In this document: positions 8,369-18,952 of the stretch, in pieces | Position numbering within the stretch: position 1 is the stretch's first letter | Layout: each line of letters starts with the position of its first letter | Assembly (NCBI GenBank): GCA_023251255.1 | Contig: JAHEZD010000036.1 | Coordinates: 1 to 55,029 of the forward strand | Origin: Chitinophagaceae bacterium | GTDB taxonomy: Bacteria; Bacteroidota; Bacteroidia; Chitinophagales; Chitinophagaceae | Length of the DNA: 55,029 nucleotides | Direction of reading: 5' to 3' | The notes under the pieces: model-generated | The model's database searches: none | Told to the model about the DNA's origin: nothing | Seen by the model: the letters and a program-made list of their open reading frames with translations, nothing else | Made by a program: the position numbers and the translations under genes

Positions 8369-8422
8369 TGTCAGCAAAATGCCCCACTTTCGCAGCCATT
8401 TCCTGACAGGCACAAGGAATCA
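8369..8422 (+). promoter_or_regulatory. Possible groESL control region (TGTCAG/CTGACA inverted pair)
   Basis: TGTCAG (8369-8374) and CTGACA (8403-8408) form an inverted pair 28 bases apart, followed at once by GGCAC (8409-8413). No CIRCE element (TTAGCACTC-N9-GAGTGCTAA) is seen upstream of groES. The GGCAC resembles the -24 half of a sigma-54-like promoter, but a good -12 TTGC does not follow. The site is therefore tentative. It lies in the 188-bp divergent region between the TPR gene and groES. Confidence 0.3.
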
Positions 8423-8525
8423 GTCACTTAAACTGAAATTTTGACTTTTTAAGCATAGGTGGCAACATTGTTGATGGCAGGGAGCATCAAGTAATATTAT
8501 TCAAAAACCAAAAAAGAATAAAACT

Positions 8526-8810
8526 ATGGCAACTAAGAAGCCTAACGTTACCCCACTTCACGACAGAGTGATAGTGAAACCAGCCGCTGCCGAAGAAAAA
8601 AGTGCAGGTGGCATCATTATTCCTGATACTGCTAAAGAAAAACCACAACGTGGTATTGTTGTAGCTGCCGGCCCCGGTAAAAAGGACGAGCCAGTTACCG
8701 TAAAAACAGGTGATACCGTTTTGTATGGTAAATATGCAGGTACCGAAATCCAGATCGAAGGCCAGGACCTTTTGATCATGAGGGAAAGCGACATCTTGGC
8801 AATTGTTTAA
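8526..8810 (+). CDS. groES: Co-chaperonin GroES
   Basis: A 94-residue, full-length GroES. It forms the heptameric lid of the GroEL chamber in the cytoplasm. It contains the expected core [20 protein letters not shown], the mobile loop region that contacts GroEL (about 15-35), and the conserved [17 protein letters not shown] segment ending in [13 protein letters not shown]. The ATG at 8526 fits the family length. It is the first gene of the groES-groEL pair, with a 119-bp AT-rich spacer before groEL. Confidence 0.97.
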   Translation: MATKKPNVTPLHDRVIVKPAAAEEKSAGGIIIPDTAKEKPQRGIVVAAGPGKKDEPVTVKTGDTVLYGKYAGTEIQIEGQDLLIMRESDILAIV

Positions 8811-10567
<1,757 letters not shown>

Positions 10568-10606
10568 GATAGACGATAGACCGTTGACAATGATCGATAG
10601 AAATAG

Positions 10607-10641
10607 AAAATCCCGTTCCAAGTTATTGGAGCGGGATTTTT
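10607..10641 (+). terminator. groESL terminator
   Basis: AAAATCCCGTTCCA (10607-10620) pairs with TGGAGCGGGATTTT (10627-10640) with one G-U pair, and a T-run follows. It lies 40 bases after the groEL stop. Confidence 0.88.
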
Positions 10642-10741
10642 GCTTGTACAATTATCTATTATCCACAAGTGCAGTATATCAACTTTCCAAAAACTACGTT
10701 TTCCCTTCGTATGCTTTGTGCCCCCGCCTGAACGGACGGGA

Positions 10742-10790
10742 AGGTTTGTGGTAAGCATAAAAATCATTTGTTTACAAATGGTTTTCAAAA
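10742..10790. repeat. Dispersed 50-bp repeat, copy 2
   Basis: Nearly identical to 5111-5160, with the palindrome CATTTGTTTACAAATG in the middle. It lies between the groESL terminator and the 3' end of the YhhN gene. Confidence 0.7.
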
Positions 10791-10858
10791 CCCTATGGCT
10801 AACTTTCATTGGCAGGCTCACTGGATGCATAGCATTGAGCAACCAGCTAATAAGGGCG

Positions 10859-11554
10859 CTACCCTTTCAAGTGCTTGCTGAAGCCCTGTGCCAAGAGGCA
10901 CTGGCCATATCCATAACTCATCATGACAATTACATGCAGGTAATTTTCATCAGGGTACTTGAATTTACTTACCAAAAAGATGATGTCAGCAAAAATGAAC
11001 AATGCGGCACCCGGCATAAAATAACCCAGGGCCATGGGCTTCTTTGTTTTGTTGGAAAGTACATTGGTAGCAAGTATGGCCATGATTGAGATAGCTACGC
11101 TATAGGCCAATAACATTACTTTCAAAGTGGGCAGTTGGCTGATTTCAGGTTGCAGGAACTTGTTCAATTGATAGCCTACTGTAATTAGTATTACCGCAGC
11201 AATGGTGGCTTCTGTGGCTTTTAAAACGTGCAACGGCTGCATCCTGAAAAAGAAAACAATATAGAACACATGCGTAAAGAAAAAGGCCAGCATGCCCCAT
11301 ATCAAAAAGCCATTTCCTTCGTGCAGCATCAGCAAATCACCAATCCAAGCAAATAACAGCCCCATGAATACCAGTGACTTTGATACCAAGTAATGCCTTT
11401 TCCTGGCATTCAAGAAAATATAGAGCATTAATACCGGTATTAACGAACCCTTCAAATAGCCATGGTAACTGTAATTTTGATTATAGATAAAAAAACAATC
11501 CAAAAAAAGCAGTATCCAAAAAAGTATAATTCCGTGTTTCTTTAGCAATAGCAT
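10859..11554 (-). CDS. YhhN family membrane protein (lysoplasmalogenase-like)
   Basis: A 231-residue integral membrane protein with about eight hydrophobic spans covering nearly its whole length. YhhN-type motifs are visible: a first acidic motif, FAWIGDLLMLHEGNGFLIWGM (about 68-88), and a late one, PGAALFIFADIIFLVSKF (about 182-199). These Asp residues are the presumed active-site ligands. The family includes TMEM86 lysoplasmalogenases, which hydrolyse the vinyl-ether bond of lysoplasmalogens. Activity in Bacteroidota is not established, so the enzyme name is tentative. The gene is convergent with groEL and divergent from the next gene, so it has its own promoter. Confidence 0.8.
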   Translation of the reverse strand: MLLLKKHGIILFWILLFLDCFFIYNQNYSYHGYLKGSLIPVLMLYIFLNARKRHYLVSKSLVFMGLLFAWIGDLLMLHEGNGFLIWGMLAFFFTHVFYIVFFFRMQPLHVLKATEATIAAVILITVGYQLNKFLQPEISQLPTLKVMLLAYSVAISIMAILATNVLSNKTKKPMALGYFMPGAALFIFADIIFLVSKFKYPDENYLHVIVMMSYGYGQCLLAQGFSKHLKG

Positions 11555-11676
11555 CTACCAATAATTTTTAATTCACGAGGCATTCAATTGCCCGCGAAAG
11601 TAGCTTCCTTTGGCAACCCATGAAAATTTTTTTATGGTTATAGTAGCAAGACAAGCAATCAATCAAACTGTGCTGC

Positions 11677-11684
11677 TACATTTG
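11677..11684 (+). promoter_or_regulatory. Bacteroidota -7 element TACATTTG
   Basis: TACATTTG fits the TAnnTTTG consensus of Bacteroidota housekeeping promoters. It lies only 6 bases before the ATG at 11690, which would imply a nearly leaderless mRNA or a slightly later start codon. No clear -33 TTG is seen at the right distance. Confidence 0.4.
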
Positions 11685-11689
11685 CATGT

Positions 11690-12037
11690 ATGCTGAGTGA
11701 AAAAGAAATAGCCTATATCAGTTATTGGGAAGCCAATCGGGACAAGCAGAAAAAGAACAGCAGGCAGTTTGTTATTGGGCTGTCCATAGGCTTGAGCATT
11801 GGCGCAGCCACCATTTTCCTGATCATGGCGGGTTGGTACCAACGGGCAAACATGATAGCCAACACAAAGCTCAGTCCCCTTATTTTTACGGTCATCATTA
11901 TTGCTATTGCGGTTTTCATGGCCTATTTTTATCGCAATTACAAATGGGAAATGATGGAACAGCAATACCTGGAGCTGATGGAAAAAAAGAAAAAGCAGGA
12001 AAAAACACAAAGCACTGTGCAGCAACAAGTTCCATAA
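11690..12037 (+). CDS. Small two-span membrane protein, unknown function
   Basis: A 115-residue protein that I do not recognise as a named family. It has a charged N-terminus (LSEKEIAYISYWEANRDKQKK), two hydrophobic spans (about 27-48 and 62-82), and a Lys/Gln-rich tail predicted to be coiled coil (YKWEMMEQQYLELMEKKKKQEK). The charge distribution suggests both ends are cytoplasmic. It is 32 bp upstream of the FKBP lipoprotein on the same strand and is probably cotranscribed with it. A role in envelope protein handling would fit the neighbours (FKBP, SecDF) but is only a guess. Confidence 0.65.
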   Translation: MLSEKEIAYISYWEANRDKQKKNSRQFVIGLSIGLSIGAATIFLIMAGWYQRANMIANTKLSPLIFTVIIIAIAVFMAYFYRNYKWEMMEQQYLELMEKKKKQEKTQSTVQQQVP

Positions 12038-12069
12038 ATTGGTCATTAAATTCAAACGAACAGTAAAGA

Positions 12070-12537
12070 ATGAGAAGAATTTTATTCATTATCTTGGTTT
12101 CCTCCACATTGATCAGCGGCTGTATAAAGGGCGATAAGGGATGCACCCCACAGGATGCATCGGTTGAGAAGCCGGCCATGGTTTCATTCTGCAACAATTC
12201 CGGTATTACCTACACAGAACACAGTTCGGGCATTCTGTACCAAATAACCAATCCCGGAACAGGTGTTACCCCTACCACTTCTTCCAAGATATACATTTAT
12301 TATACGGGTAAACTGCTCGACGGGACCGTTTTTGACAGCCAGAGCAACCCTGGGGCCACTGGCTGGGTACTAAGCGGCCTCATTGAGGGCTGGAAGATAG
12401 CCATACCCCTTATCAAGAAAGGCGGCAGCATCAAAATGGTCATTCCATCCTACTTAGCTTACAGTTGCAATGGGCAGGGACCAATCCCCAGCAATGCACC
12501 TTTGTACTTCGACGTCACACTGGTAGACGTGCAATAA
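12070..12537 (+). CDS. FKBP-type peptidyl-prolyl isomerase, lipoprotein
   Basis: A 155-residue putative lipoprotein whose signal ends in TLISGC (Cys18). The C-terminal part (about 55-155) is one FKBP domain: IYIYYTGKLLDGTVFDS, then a hydrophobic segment ending VLSGLIEGWKIAIPLIKKGG, then MVIPSYLAYSC..GPIPSNAPLYFDVTLVDV. It catalyses cis-trans isomerisation of prolyl bonds, here presumably on exported proteins in the periplasm. An unusual feature is a number of extra cysteines (in CTPQDAS, SFCNNSG and AYSCNG). It lies just before secDF but is separated from it by a terminator at 12564-12594 and a promoter at 12620. Confidence 0.9.
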   Translation: MRRILFIILVSSTLISGCIKGDKGCTPQDASVEKPAMVSFCNNSGITYTEHSSGILYQITNPGTGVTPTTSSKIYIYYTGKLLDGTVFDSQSNPGATGWVLSGLIEGWKIAIPLIKKGGSIKMVIPSYLAYSCNGQGPIPSNAPLYFDVTLVDVQ

Positions 12538-12563
12538 TAGCCAAACCAATAGCTTATGCAACG

Positions 12564-12594
12564 GCCGGGACCCTAAATCCCGGCTTGTTTTTTT
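12564..12594 (+). terminator. Terminator after the FKBP gene
   Basis: GCCGGGA (12564-12570) pairs with TCCCGGC (12578-12584), followed by a TTGTTTTTTT tract. Confidence 0.85.
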
Positions 12595-12619
12595 GGTGAT
12601 TTTATCATGCCCATTCCCC

Positions 12620-12627
12620 TATCTTTG
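12620..12627 (+). promoter_or_regulatory. Putative secDF promoter, -7 element TATCTTTG
   Basis: TATCTTTG matches the Bacteroidota TAnnTTTG consensus. It lies 35 bases upstream of the secDF ATG and just after a terminator, so it is well placed. The nearest TTG (12593-12595) is a little farther away than usual for a -33 element. Confidence 0.5.
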
Positions 12628-12661
12628 CCCACTCTTAAAAAATAGTAAAACCGTTACTAAT

Positions 12662-15600
12662 ATGCAACTGAAAGGTTTAGTTAGATTTTTTGCGATTGCA
12701 CTTATCTTAATTTGCTTGTACCAATTGTCTTTCACCTGGTTTGTACACAGCCATGAAAATGAAATGGAAGCCAAGGCCGACACTTGGGTAAAACAGACCA
12801 ATCCCGGTCTGGATCCACAATCAGAAACCTACAAGGATCTCAAAAAAACAAGATTGCAGCGCTTACTGGACAGTACCAAGGATTCCAATATTGGCCTGTT
12901 TGGCATGACCACTTACCAAAGTGCAAAGGACAAGGAACTGATGCTTGGCCTGGACCTGCAAGGTGGCATGAGCGTTACCATGGAAGTGGGACTGGATGAG
13001 CTGATCAAGTCATTGGCCAACAAAACAAAAGACCCCGCTTTCAACAAGGCCCTTTCCGAAGCAGTTAGGTTGAAAGCAAACAGCGGTAGCGACTTGGTAA
13101 CCTTGTTCTTTGAACAGTACAAGTTAATCAACCCTACAGGTAACCTTGCACCATTCTTTGCTTCAAAGAGCAGTTCGCAAATAAAATTCAATGATAGCGA
13201 TGATAAGGTACGTAGCTATTTAAGCGATCAGGCCAAGGTAGCATTTGACAATACCTTCAGGATACTTAGAACGAGGATTGACAAGTTTGGCGTATCATCA
13301 CCTAATATCAATGCCAATCCTGCAAAAGGGATCATCACCATTGAGCTGGCCGGTGTCACCAACCCAGACAGGGTAAGGAAGTACCTTCAATCAACAGCCA
13401 ACCTGCAGTTCTTTGAAGTATATACTGCCGAAAGCCAAGAACTTGGAAAAGGTTTGGAAGATGCTGACAAGGTTTTGCAGGACTATTTGAACGGTACCAA
13501 AGTAAAGGACACAAGCGCTGCAAAGGCAATCATAGATTCTCCAAAAGTAAGCGCAACTGCTAAGAGCTTTGATAGCACCCAGACACAAAAGATTTCCACC
13601 GTAGGTGCTGGCACTAAAGGCCCGGACACTACTGGCCAATCAAAAATACATTCCAAACCAATTACCAGCTTATTCTCCACTGATGGAAGCCACCAACCAC
13701 GTAGGGAAGCCAACAACAAGGTAATTTACCAAGCAGCCCTTGCGTATGTGCAAACAAAGGATACTGGCTTATTGAACCAGTACCTGGCAATGGATATTGT
13801 TAAGAACAAATTCCCATCCAATCTTGTTTTCATGTATGGCAAGGCCGAAGATGTTAAGGGCAAAACGTCCAATACCAAACTGAACATCTATGCCATTAAA
13901 ACTTTGGACAACGGTGATGCCAAGTTGGAAGGCGAACACGTAGCCGAAGCAAAGCAGAACTATGATGGCAGCAAGGTGGTTATCCAAATGAACATGGATA
14001 AGGAAGGAACAAAGCTCTGGGGTGATTTGACCAGCAAGAATGTGGACAAACCAATAGCTGTGGTATTGGACAATTTTGTGTACTCTGCTCCCAATGTAAA
14101 TGAACCCATCCTAACAGGTAACTCGCAGATTTCAGGTAGCTATACCGTGAAGGAAGCACAGGACCTGTCAGAAATATTGCAGACAGGTAAACTACCTGCC
14201 CCTGCAAAAATTGTACAGGAACAAGTAGTAGGACCAACCTTGGGTGCTGCTGCTATCCATGGTGGTGCCATGGCTTTCATTATTTCATTTGTGGTAATCT
14301 TCATATTGATGCTGGTGTACTACAACACAGCAGGTTGGGTAGCCAACATAGCATTGATATTGAACATATTGTTCACCCTTGGTATTCTCGCAAGTTTGCC
14401 GGGTGGCTTCTCTCTGACCTCTGCAGGTATTGCAGGTCTGGTACTCACCATTGGCCTAGCGGTGGATACCAACGTAATCATCTTTGAGCGTATCAAGGAA
14501 GAATTGACTAAGGGCAAGAGCTATACTTCTGCCGTTAACGATGGTTACAAGCGTTCATTGGCACCAATTCTCGATGCCCACGTTACCTCTTTCCTCACAG
14601 CAGCTATCCTGTTCTACTTTGGTCTAGGCCCCGTACTGGGCTTTGCAACCACCCAAATGATCGGTATTGCATTGAGCCTGTTCTGCGGTATCCTGGTATC
14701 CAGATTGATTACCGATATGTATGCTGGCAAGAAAGAAAAAGCTAGGCATTTTGAATACTTTACAGGTCTTTCCCGCAAGATTTTCAAGCATGCTTCTTTC
14801 AAGTTCATTGAATACAGGAAATACGCTTACGGTATTTCAGTAATCGTATTACTATTGGGCGTTGGCTCCATATTCAATGGCTTTGATGAAGGGGTTGAAT
14901 TTGCTGGGGGACGTAGCTACACAGTTAAATTCGATAGCCCTGTTACTACTGAAGTGATCCGTGAGGACCTCAAGAAAGTATTTGACAATGAAGCCCCCAT
15001 TGTGAAAACAGTGGGTGGTGCCAACCAATTGGATATTACTACTTCCTACAAAATACATGAAGTAGGCAAGCAAGTTGATTCTGCCGTTCTACAGACCCTT
15101 TTTGTAGGCTTGAAGAACCATTTGCCAGCAGGTCTCACTTATGCTGAGTTCACCAGCAAATACAAACAGGCATCACAAACAGTGTTACCGACCATTTCCA
15201 AGGAACTGAAATCAGGGGCCATCAAGGCAGGTATCATAGCCATCATTATTATCTGCTTCTATATCTTCATCCGTTTCCGCGACTGGAGATACTCAGTGGG
15301 TACTATTGTAGCCTTGTTGCACGACGTTTTGGTAACGTTGGCGGTATTCTCTTTCTTGAGAAAGGTGGTTCCGTTCCCATTGGAAATAGACCAGCACTTT
15401 ATTGCTGCCGTGCTTACGGTAATTGGTTTCTCCATGAACGATACCGTAATTGTGTATGATAGGATCCGTGAGGACAGCAGGCTTTACCCAACCATGTCAA
15501 AGGAGCAAGTGATCAACACGGCAATCAACCAGACCCTGAGCCGTACCATCATGACCTCGTTAACCGTGTTCCTGACCATCTTGATCCTGTTCATCTTTGG

Positions 15601-15748
15601 TGGTGAAGTAACAAGGGGCTTTGCATTCGCCATGTTGATTGGTGTGTTCACTGGTACCTACTCATCCATCTTTGTAGCAGCACCTATCCTGGTTGATTTC
15701 GGAAAGAAAAAAACCTTGGGCAACCATGCTGCTGAAACAAAAGCATAA
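12662..15748 (+). CDS. secDF: SecDF fused protein translocase subunit
   Basis: A 1,028-residue fusion of SecD and SecF, which pulls exported proteins across the inner membrane using the proton gradient with SecYEG. The ATG at 12662 is chosen because MQLKGLVRFFAIALILICLY is a proper first membrane span; the longer frame from 12593 runs through the promoter. The SecD half carries LGLDLQGGMSVTMEV (about 100-114), a large periplasmic region with a Thr/Ser-rich insertion (about 305-360), and the span AGLVLTIGLAVDTNVIIFERI with its conserved Asp. The SecF half begins near residue 710-730 with NGFDEGVEFAGGRSYTVKF and later has GFSMNDTVIVYDRIRED. Fusions of this type are usual in Bacteroidota. Confidence 0.96.
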   Translation: MQLKGLVRFFAIALILICLYQLSFTWFVHSHENEMEAKADTWVKQTNPGLDPQSETYKDLKKTRLQRLLDSTKDSNIGLFGMTTYQSAKDKELMLGLDLQGGMSVTMEVGLDELIKSLANKTKDPAFNKALSEAVRLKANSGSDLVTLFFEQYKLINPTGNLAPFFASKSSSQIKFNDSDDKVRSYLSDQAKVAFDNTFRILRTRIDKFGVSSPNINANPAKGIITIELAGVTNPDRVRKYLQSTANLQFFEVYTAESQELGKGLEDADKVLQDYLNGTKVKDTSAAKAIIDSPKVSATAKSFDSTQTQKISTVGAGTKGPDTTGQSKIHSKPITSLFSTDGSHQPRREANNKVIYQAALAYVQTKDTGLLNQYLAMDIVKNKFPSNLVFMYGKAEDVKGKTSNTKLNIYAIKTLDNGDAKLEGEHVAEAKQNYDGSKVVIQMNMDKEGTKLWGDLTSKNVDKPIAVVLDNFVYSAPNVNEPILTGNSQISGSYTVKEAQDLSEILQTGKLPAPAKIVQEQVVGPTLGAAAIHGGAMAFIISFVVIFILMLVYYNTAGWVANIALILNILFTLGILASLPGGFSLTSAGIAGLVLTIGLAVDTNVIIFERIKEELTKGKSYTSAVNDGYKRSLAPILDAHVTSFLTAAILFYFGLGPVLGFATTQMIGIALSLFCGILVSRLITDMYAGKKEKARHFEYFTGLSRKIFKHASFKFIEYRKYAYGISVIVLLLGVGSIFNGFDEGVEFAGGRSYTVKFDSPVTTEVIREDLKKVFDNEAPIVKTVGGANQLDITTSYKIHEVGKQVDSAVLQTLFVGLKNHLPAGLTYAEFTSKYKQASQTVLPTISKELKSGAIKAGIIAIIIICFYIFIRFRDWRYSVGTIVALLHDVLVTLAVFSFLRKVVPFPLEIDQHFIAAVLTVIGFSMNDTVIVYDRIREDSRLYPTMSKEQVINTAINQTLSRTIMTSLTVFLTILILFIFGGEVTRGFAFAMLIGVFTGTYSSIFVAAPILVDFGKKKTLGNHAAETKA

Positions 15749-15774
15749 TCCCAATTCATAAATGCATACTTACC

Positions 15775-15811
15775 AAAAAGCCCTGTAGCAAAAAACTACG
15801 GGGCTTTTTGA
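15775..15811 (+). terminator. secDF terminator
   Basis: AAAAAGCCCTGTAG (15775-15788) pairs with CTACGGGGCTTTTT (15796-15809), with one G-U pair and a T-run on the right. Confidence 0.88.
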
Positions 15812-16092
15812 TGATAGTAACCCATTGTTAAATACGATTAGATTGAGCCTGCCTTTGTTGGCATACAGGCCCAACCTTGTGGAAGAATTAAATTGATACG
15901 CTACATCATTTTGCTGAATATTGGTCTACACTATAAATTTGTAGCGCACCCATTCCATGAGCCGAACAGCAACCCCGTAGCATGACACATAGCATTAAAT
16001 GCAATCTTTTTATTAAATGCGCATTAAAACCTTTGCATCATAACAATTTCTTAACTGCAAAGCGGTTACGATGAATTAATCTTGCATACTAA
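15812..16092. other. Intergenic region upstream of the efflux operon
   Basis: A 281-bp region without a gene. It includes a REP-like remnant (GAGCCTGCC ... CAGGCCCAACC, about 15845-15877). The promoter of the czc-type operon is expected near the AT-rich block at 16000-16075, where AACCTTTGC (16029-16037) is the only partial match to a -7 element. I see no clear metal-responsive operator. Confidence 0.4.
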
Positions 16093-16479
16093 ATGAAATC
16101 GAGGCTTTACATAGCAAGGTTCTTTGCCATTATCGTGGCCATACAGGTACTCAATATGAGTATCTATAATGGTGATTTTGTTAGTATCATCTCCGCAGGT
16201 ACCAGTTCTTCAGGGATGGATGAAACAGATTCCTTCGTTGAGTTCATCATAGAGAACATCGAACATAAAAATATTGATACCGACACCGAAACACATAACA
16301 ACAGCAAGGAATCGCACACGCACAAGGATTTCCAGGTAAAGTATTTCATCCCCACCGTTTCAGTTATCCATATCCACAGGCCACTTAATTGTTCCGAACT
16401 CACCAACGAGTTTATCATCAGCTACAATTACCTTTTCTGCAAGGAAATCAATCCCCCTCCCCCCAAGGCTATTGCCTAA
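16093..16479 (+). CDS. Small His-rich exported protein, PPPPKA motif near C-terminus
   Basis: A 128-residue protein of no named family that I recognise. It has an N-terminal hydrophobic segment (about 5-25), then an acidic stretch with many histidines and acidic residues (IEHKNIDTDTETHNN, SKESHTHKDF, VSVIHIHR), two cysteines (LNC and LFCKE), and ends NPPPPKAIA. The His-rich middle could bind divalent cations. It is the first gene of a czcCBA-type cluster (72 bp before the TolC-like gene), so a periplasmic metal-sensing or metal-delivery role is inferred. The protein at 489-851 has the same overall plan and lies ahead of another metal-transport pair. Confidence 0.65.
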   Translation: MKSRLYIARFFAIIVAIQVLNMSIYNGDFVSIISAGTSSSGMDETDSFVEFIIENIEHKNIDTDTETHNNSKESHTHKDFQVKYFIPTVSVIHIHRPLNCSELTNEFIISYNYLFCKEINPPPPKAIA

Positions 16480-16550
16480 CAAAGCTTGCCAGCTTCCAAA
16501 CGCTGTTCCATAGGAGCAGTTTACATCTCTATTAACTTAAATTCTAAGGC

Positions 16551-17837
16551 ATGAAGTTATTTTCATTCAAGCTTAGCTGCTTGGGCGTACTGATGGTTTT
16601 GTATTCAACCACCAATGCCCAAAGCGATACGCTAAGGCTATCCTTAAAGGAAACGGAGAAACGTTTCCTTGACAGCAACCTCTTTATCCTAGCTGCCCAC
16701 TACAATGTGGATGCCAACAAGGCCCTGATAGAACAGGCAAAACTTTGGGACAACCCTGTACTGGTTACCGACCAGAACATCTATGCTAACGGTAAGTTCT
16801 TCGAGCATGGGAAAGATAAAACAACAGGGCTGCCTACAGGTCAGATTTTCATACAGGTACAACAATTGATCAAAACGGCAGGCAAGCGCCATAAATTAAT
16901 AGACCTTGCCACCACCAATGCAAAGCTCAGCGAGCTCCAATTAAATGATGTACTGCGGAACCTGCGCTACCAAATAAGGCAGGATTATTTCAACCTCATA
17001 CAGCAGCTAGAAAACCGGAGGATTGCAGGAAGCGAACTGGCAGAAATGAACCATTTGCTCAATGCACAGGAGGCACAATTGAAGGCAGGCAATATTGCAG
17101 AGAAAGAGTTCTTGCGCATCCAGGCAATTGTGATTTCGTTGCAGCAGGACCTAGTGGAATTGCAGAAGTCCATTGCCGATACACAGAATGACCTGAAGAC
17201 CTTATTGCAGATAAGGGATACCAGCTTCCTCTACCCTGCTGATGGTTTTGGCACATTGGCCTTCACCTCATCCAGCAACAAGGAACTGATTGATGCGGCC
17301 AAGGCCAACAATGCCTATTATCAATTGCAATTGGCCCAGATTGTTTACCAGCAGCAGAACCTGGCCTACCAGAAATCATTGCGCTCACCGGATTTAACTG
17401 TTGGTCCGGAGTATGACCATAACAGTAACTACGCCCCCCATTATGTTGGCTTGAGCGTGTCATTGCCTTTGCCGCTATTCAATAAGAACCAGGGCAATAT
17501 CAAATCCGCCGGGTTCGCAGTGAAGCAGCAGGAAGCCATTACCCAAAGCGCAGAAACCGAACTGGGCAATAATATTGGTACAGCCTATAACAAACTACTG
17601 CTCTCCTTGCAGCAGAACAATGCTTCACAGAAGGAATTCTATACAAAGTACAAGAACATGTTCCAGAACATTTTGCAGAGCTACCAGCAAAAACAACTGA
17701 ACCTATTGGAATTCCTTGACTTCTTTGATGCATACAAGGACGCACAGCTACGGCAGGTACAGCAGCAATTGAACCTCCAGTTGGCAAAGGAGGAAGTAAA
17801 CTATTATGCAGGAACAGACATTATCAAGAACATTTAA
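16551..17837 (+). CDS. CzcC/TolC-family outer-membrane efflux protein
   Basis: A 428-residue outer-membrane channel component of a cation-efflux pump. The signal peptide ends in TNAQ (residue 24). The two internal repeats of the TolC fold are visible: a first helical half with LLNAQEAQLKAGNIAEKEFLRIQAIV (about 162-190) and a second half with LRSPDLTVGPEYDHNSNYAPHYVGLSVSLPLPLFNKNQG (about 278-316), followed by Gln-rich helices (SYQQKQLNLLEFLDFFDAYKDA). The motif for the outer-membrane beta strand, SLPLPLFNKNQG, is typical of CzcC-type proteins. It is followed 10 bp later by the membrane-fusion gene, so the two are cotranscribed. Confidence 0.9.
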   Translation: MKLFSFKLSCLGVLMVLYSTTNAQSDTLRLSLKETEKRFLDSNLFILAAHYNVDANKALIEQAKLWDNPVLVTDQNIYANGKFFEHGKDKTTGLPTGQIFIQVQQLIKTAGKRHKLIDLATTNAKLSELQLNDVLRNLRYQIRQDYFNLIQQLENRRIAGSELAEMNHLLNAQEAQLKAGNIAEKEFLRIQAIVISLQQDLVELQKSIADTQNDLKTLLQIRDTSFLYPADGFGTLAFTSSSNKELIDAAKANNAYYQLQLAQIVYQQQNLAYQKSLRSPDLTVGPEYDHNSNYAPHYVGLSVSLPLPLFNKNQGNIKSAGFAVKQQEAITQSAETELGNNIGTAYNKLLLSLQQNNASQKEFYTKYKNMFQNILQSYQQKQLNLLEFLDFFDAYKDAQLRQVQQQLNLQLAKEEVNYYAGTDIIKNI

Positions 17838-17847
17838 ACCATTACCC

Positions 17848-18951
17848 ATGAAGAAGATATTACCATTCGCATTGATTGCTTTGACTGTTCTTGTAGCAAC
17901 AAGCTGCAAGGAACATGTGGAAGTGAAGGAAGAAAAAAAAGGTTTTTGCCTAAGTGACACTGCCCAGAAAATGATGTCCATAGACTCCGTTAAGCTAACT
18001 GACATCGAAGATGAAATTCAATTGAGCGGCGAAGTAAGTTTTGATGAGAACAAGGTAAACAAAGTATTTCCCAGAGGAAGTGGCCAAGTGATTGAATCCA
18101 AAGTGAGCCTTGGAGACAAGGTGGAAGCTGGACAGGTACTGGCCGTGGTAAAAAGCGCGGAAGTAGCTGGCAGCTATGCCGATATGAGTACCGCAGATGC
18201 AGACCTGGCCATTACCAAGCGCCAAATGGAAACACAGGAAAGCCTGTATAAAAGTGGCATTGCCAGCGAGCGTGAACTAACGGAAGCCAAGCAGAACTAT
18301 GAAAAGGCCAAAGCAGCCAAACATAAGATTGAGGCCATGCTCAATATTAATGGTGGCAGCAAGACTACTGCTGGCGGCACTTATTACCTTACTGCTCCCA
18401 TCAGCGGTTATATTGTGGAGAAGAAAGTGAATGCAGGCAACTTCATCCGTCCGGATATGGGCGACTACCTGTTCACCATTTCCGACCTGAAGAATGTTTG
18501 GATACTGGCCAATGTATTTGAAGCAGATATCCCGAAAGTAAAACAGGGTTATGGTGTTAAGGTAACCACACTGGCCTACCCCGATAAGGAATTCAAGGGT
18601 ACCATTGAAAATATCAGTGAAGTGCTCGACCCTACCAACAAGGCCTTAAAAGTGCGTATCCGTTTGGAGAACCCGGGCATGATACTCAAACCTGAAATGT
18701 TTACCAAGGTTATCGTGAACAACAAACAGAACACAAAGGCCATTGCCATTCCTAAAGTGGCTGTGGTGGAAGAGAGTGGTAAAACCTATGCCATCCTTTA
18801 CAGGAACAACTGTGATTTAAAAGTGGTGGAAATAAATATCCTGAAAACAGTGGGCGACAAGACCTATATCAACAGTGGGTTGCAGGTAGGCGATAAAATC
18901 ATTACCAAAGGAGCCCTGCTCATTTATGATGAGTTTACGGACAACCAGTAG
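17848..18951 (+). CDS. CzcB/CusB-like membrane-fusion protein, lipoprotein
   Basis: A 367-residue periplasmic adaptor that joins the RND pump to the outer-membrane channel. The ATG at 17848 gives a lipoprotein signal (LTVLVATSC, Cys20); the longer frame from 17806 overlaps the upstream gene's end. It has a barrel-sandwich (lipoyl-like) half near SGQVIESKVSLGDKVEAGQVL (about 74-94), a helical hairpin with EAKQNYEKAKAAKHKIEAM (about 134-170), a second lipoyl half (APISGYIVEKKVNAGNFI), and beta-barrel and membrane-proximal parts. No Met/His-rich N-terminal metal site such as CusB has is obvious; a few Lys/Glu/Cys residues follow the lipid anchor instead. It lies between the CzcC-like and RND genes. 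Confidence 0.9.
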   Translation: MKKILPFALIALTVLVATSCKEHVEVKEEKKGFCLSDTAQKMMSIDSVKLTDIEDEIQLSGEVSFDENKVNKVFPRGSGQVIESKVSLGDKVEAGQVLAVVKSAEVAGSYADMSTADADLAITKRQMETQESLYKSGIASERELTEAKQNYEKAKAAKHKIEAMLNINGGSKTTAGGTYYLTAPISGYIVEKKVNAGNFIRPDMGDYLFTISDLKNVWILANVFEADIPKVKQGYGVKVTTLAYPDKEFKGTIENISEVLDPTNKALKVRIRLENPGMILKPEMFTKVIVNNKQNTKAIAIPKVAVVEESGKTYAILYRNNCDLKVVEINILKTVGDKTYINSGLQVGDKIITKGALLIYDEFTDNQ

Positions 18952-18952
18952 C

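Noticed and set aside
8338-8525. CIRCE element upstream of groES
   Set aside because: No TTAGCACTC/GAGTGCTAA pair was found on either strand.
12593-12661. Longer start for secDF
   Set aside because: The extension runs through the -7 promoter element and has no membrane or conserved features; the ATG at 12662 starts a typical first span.
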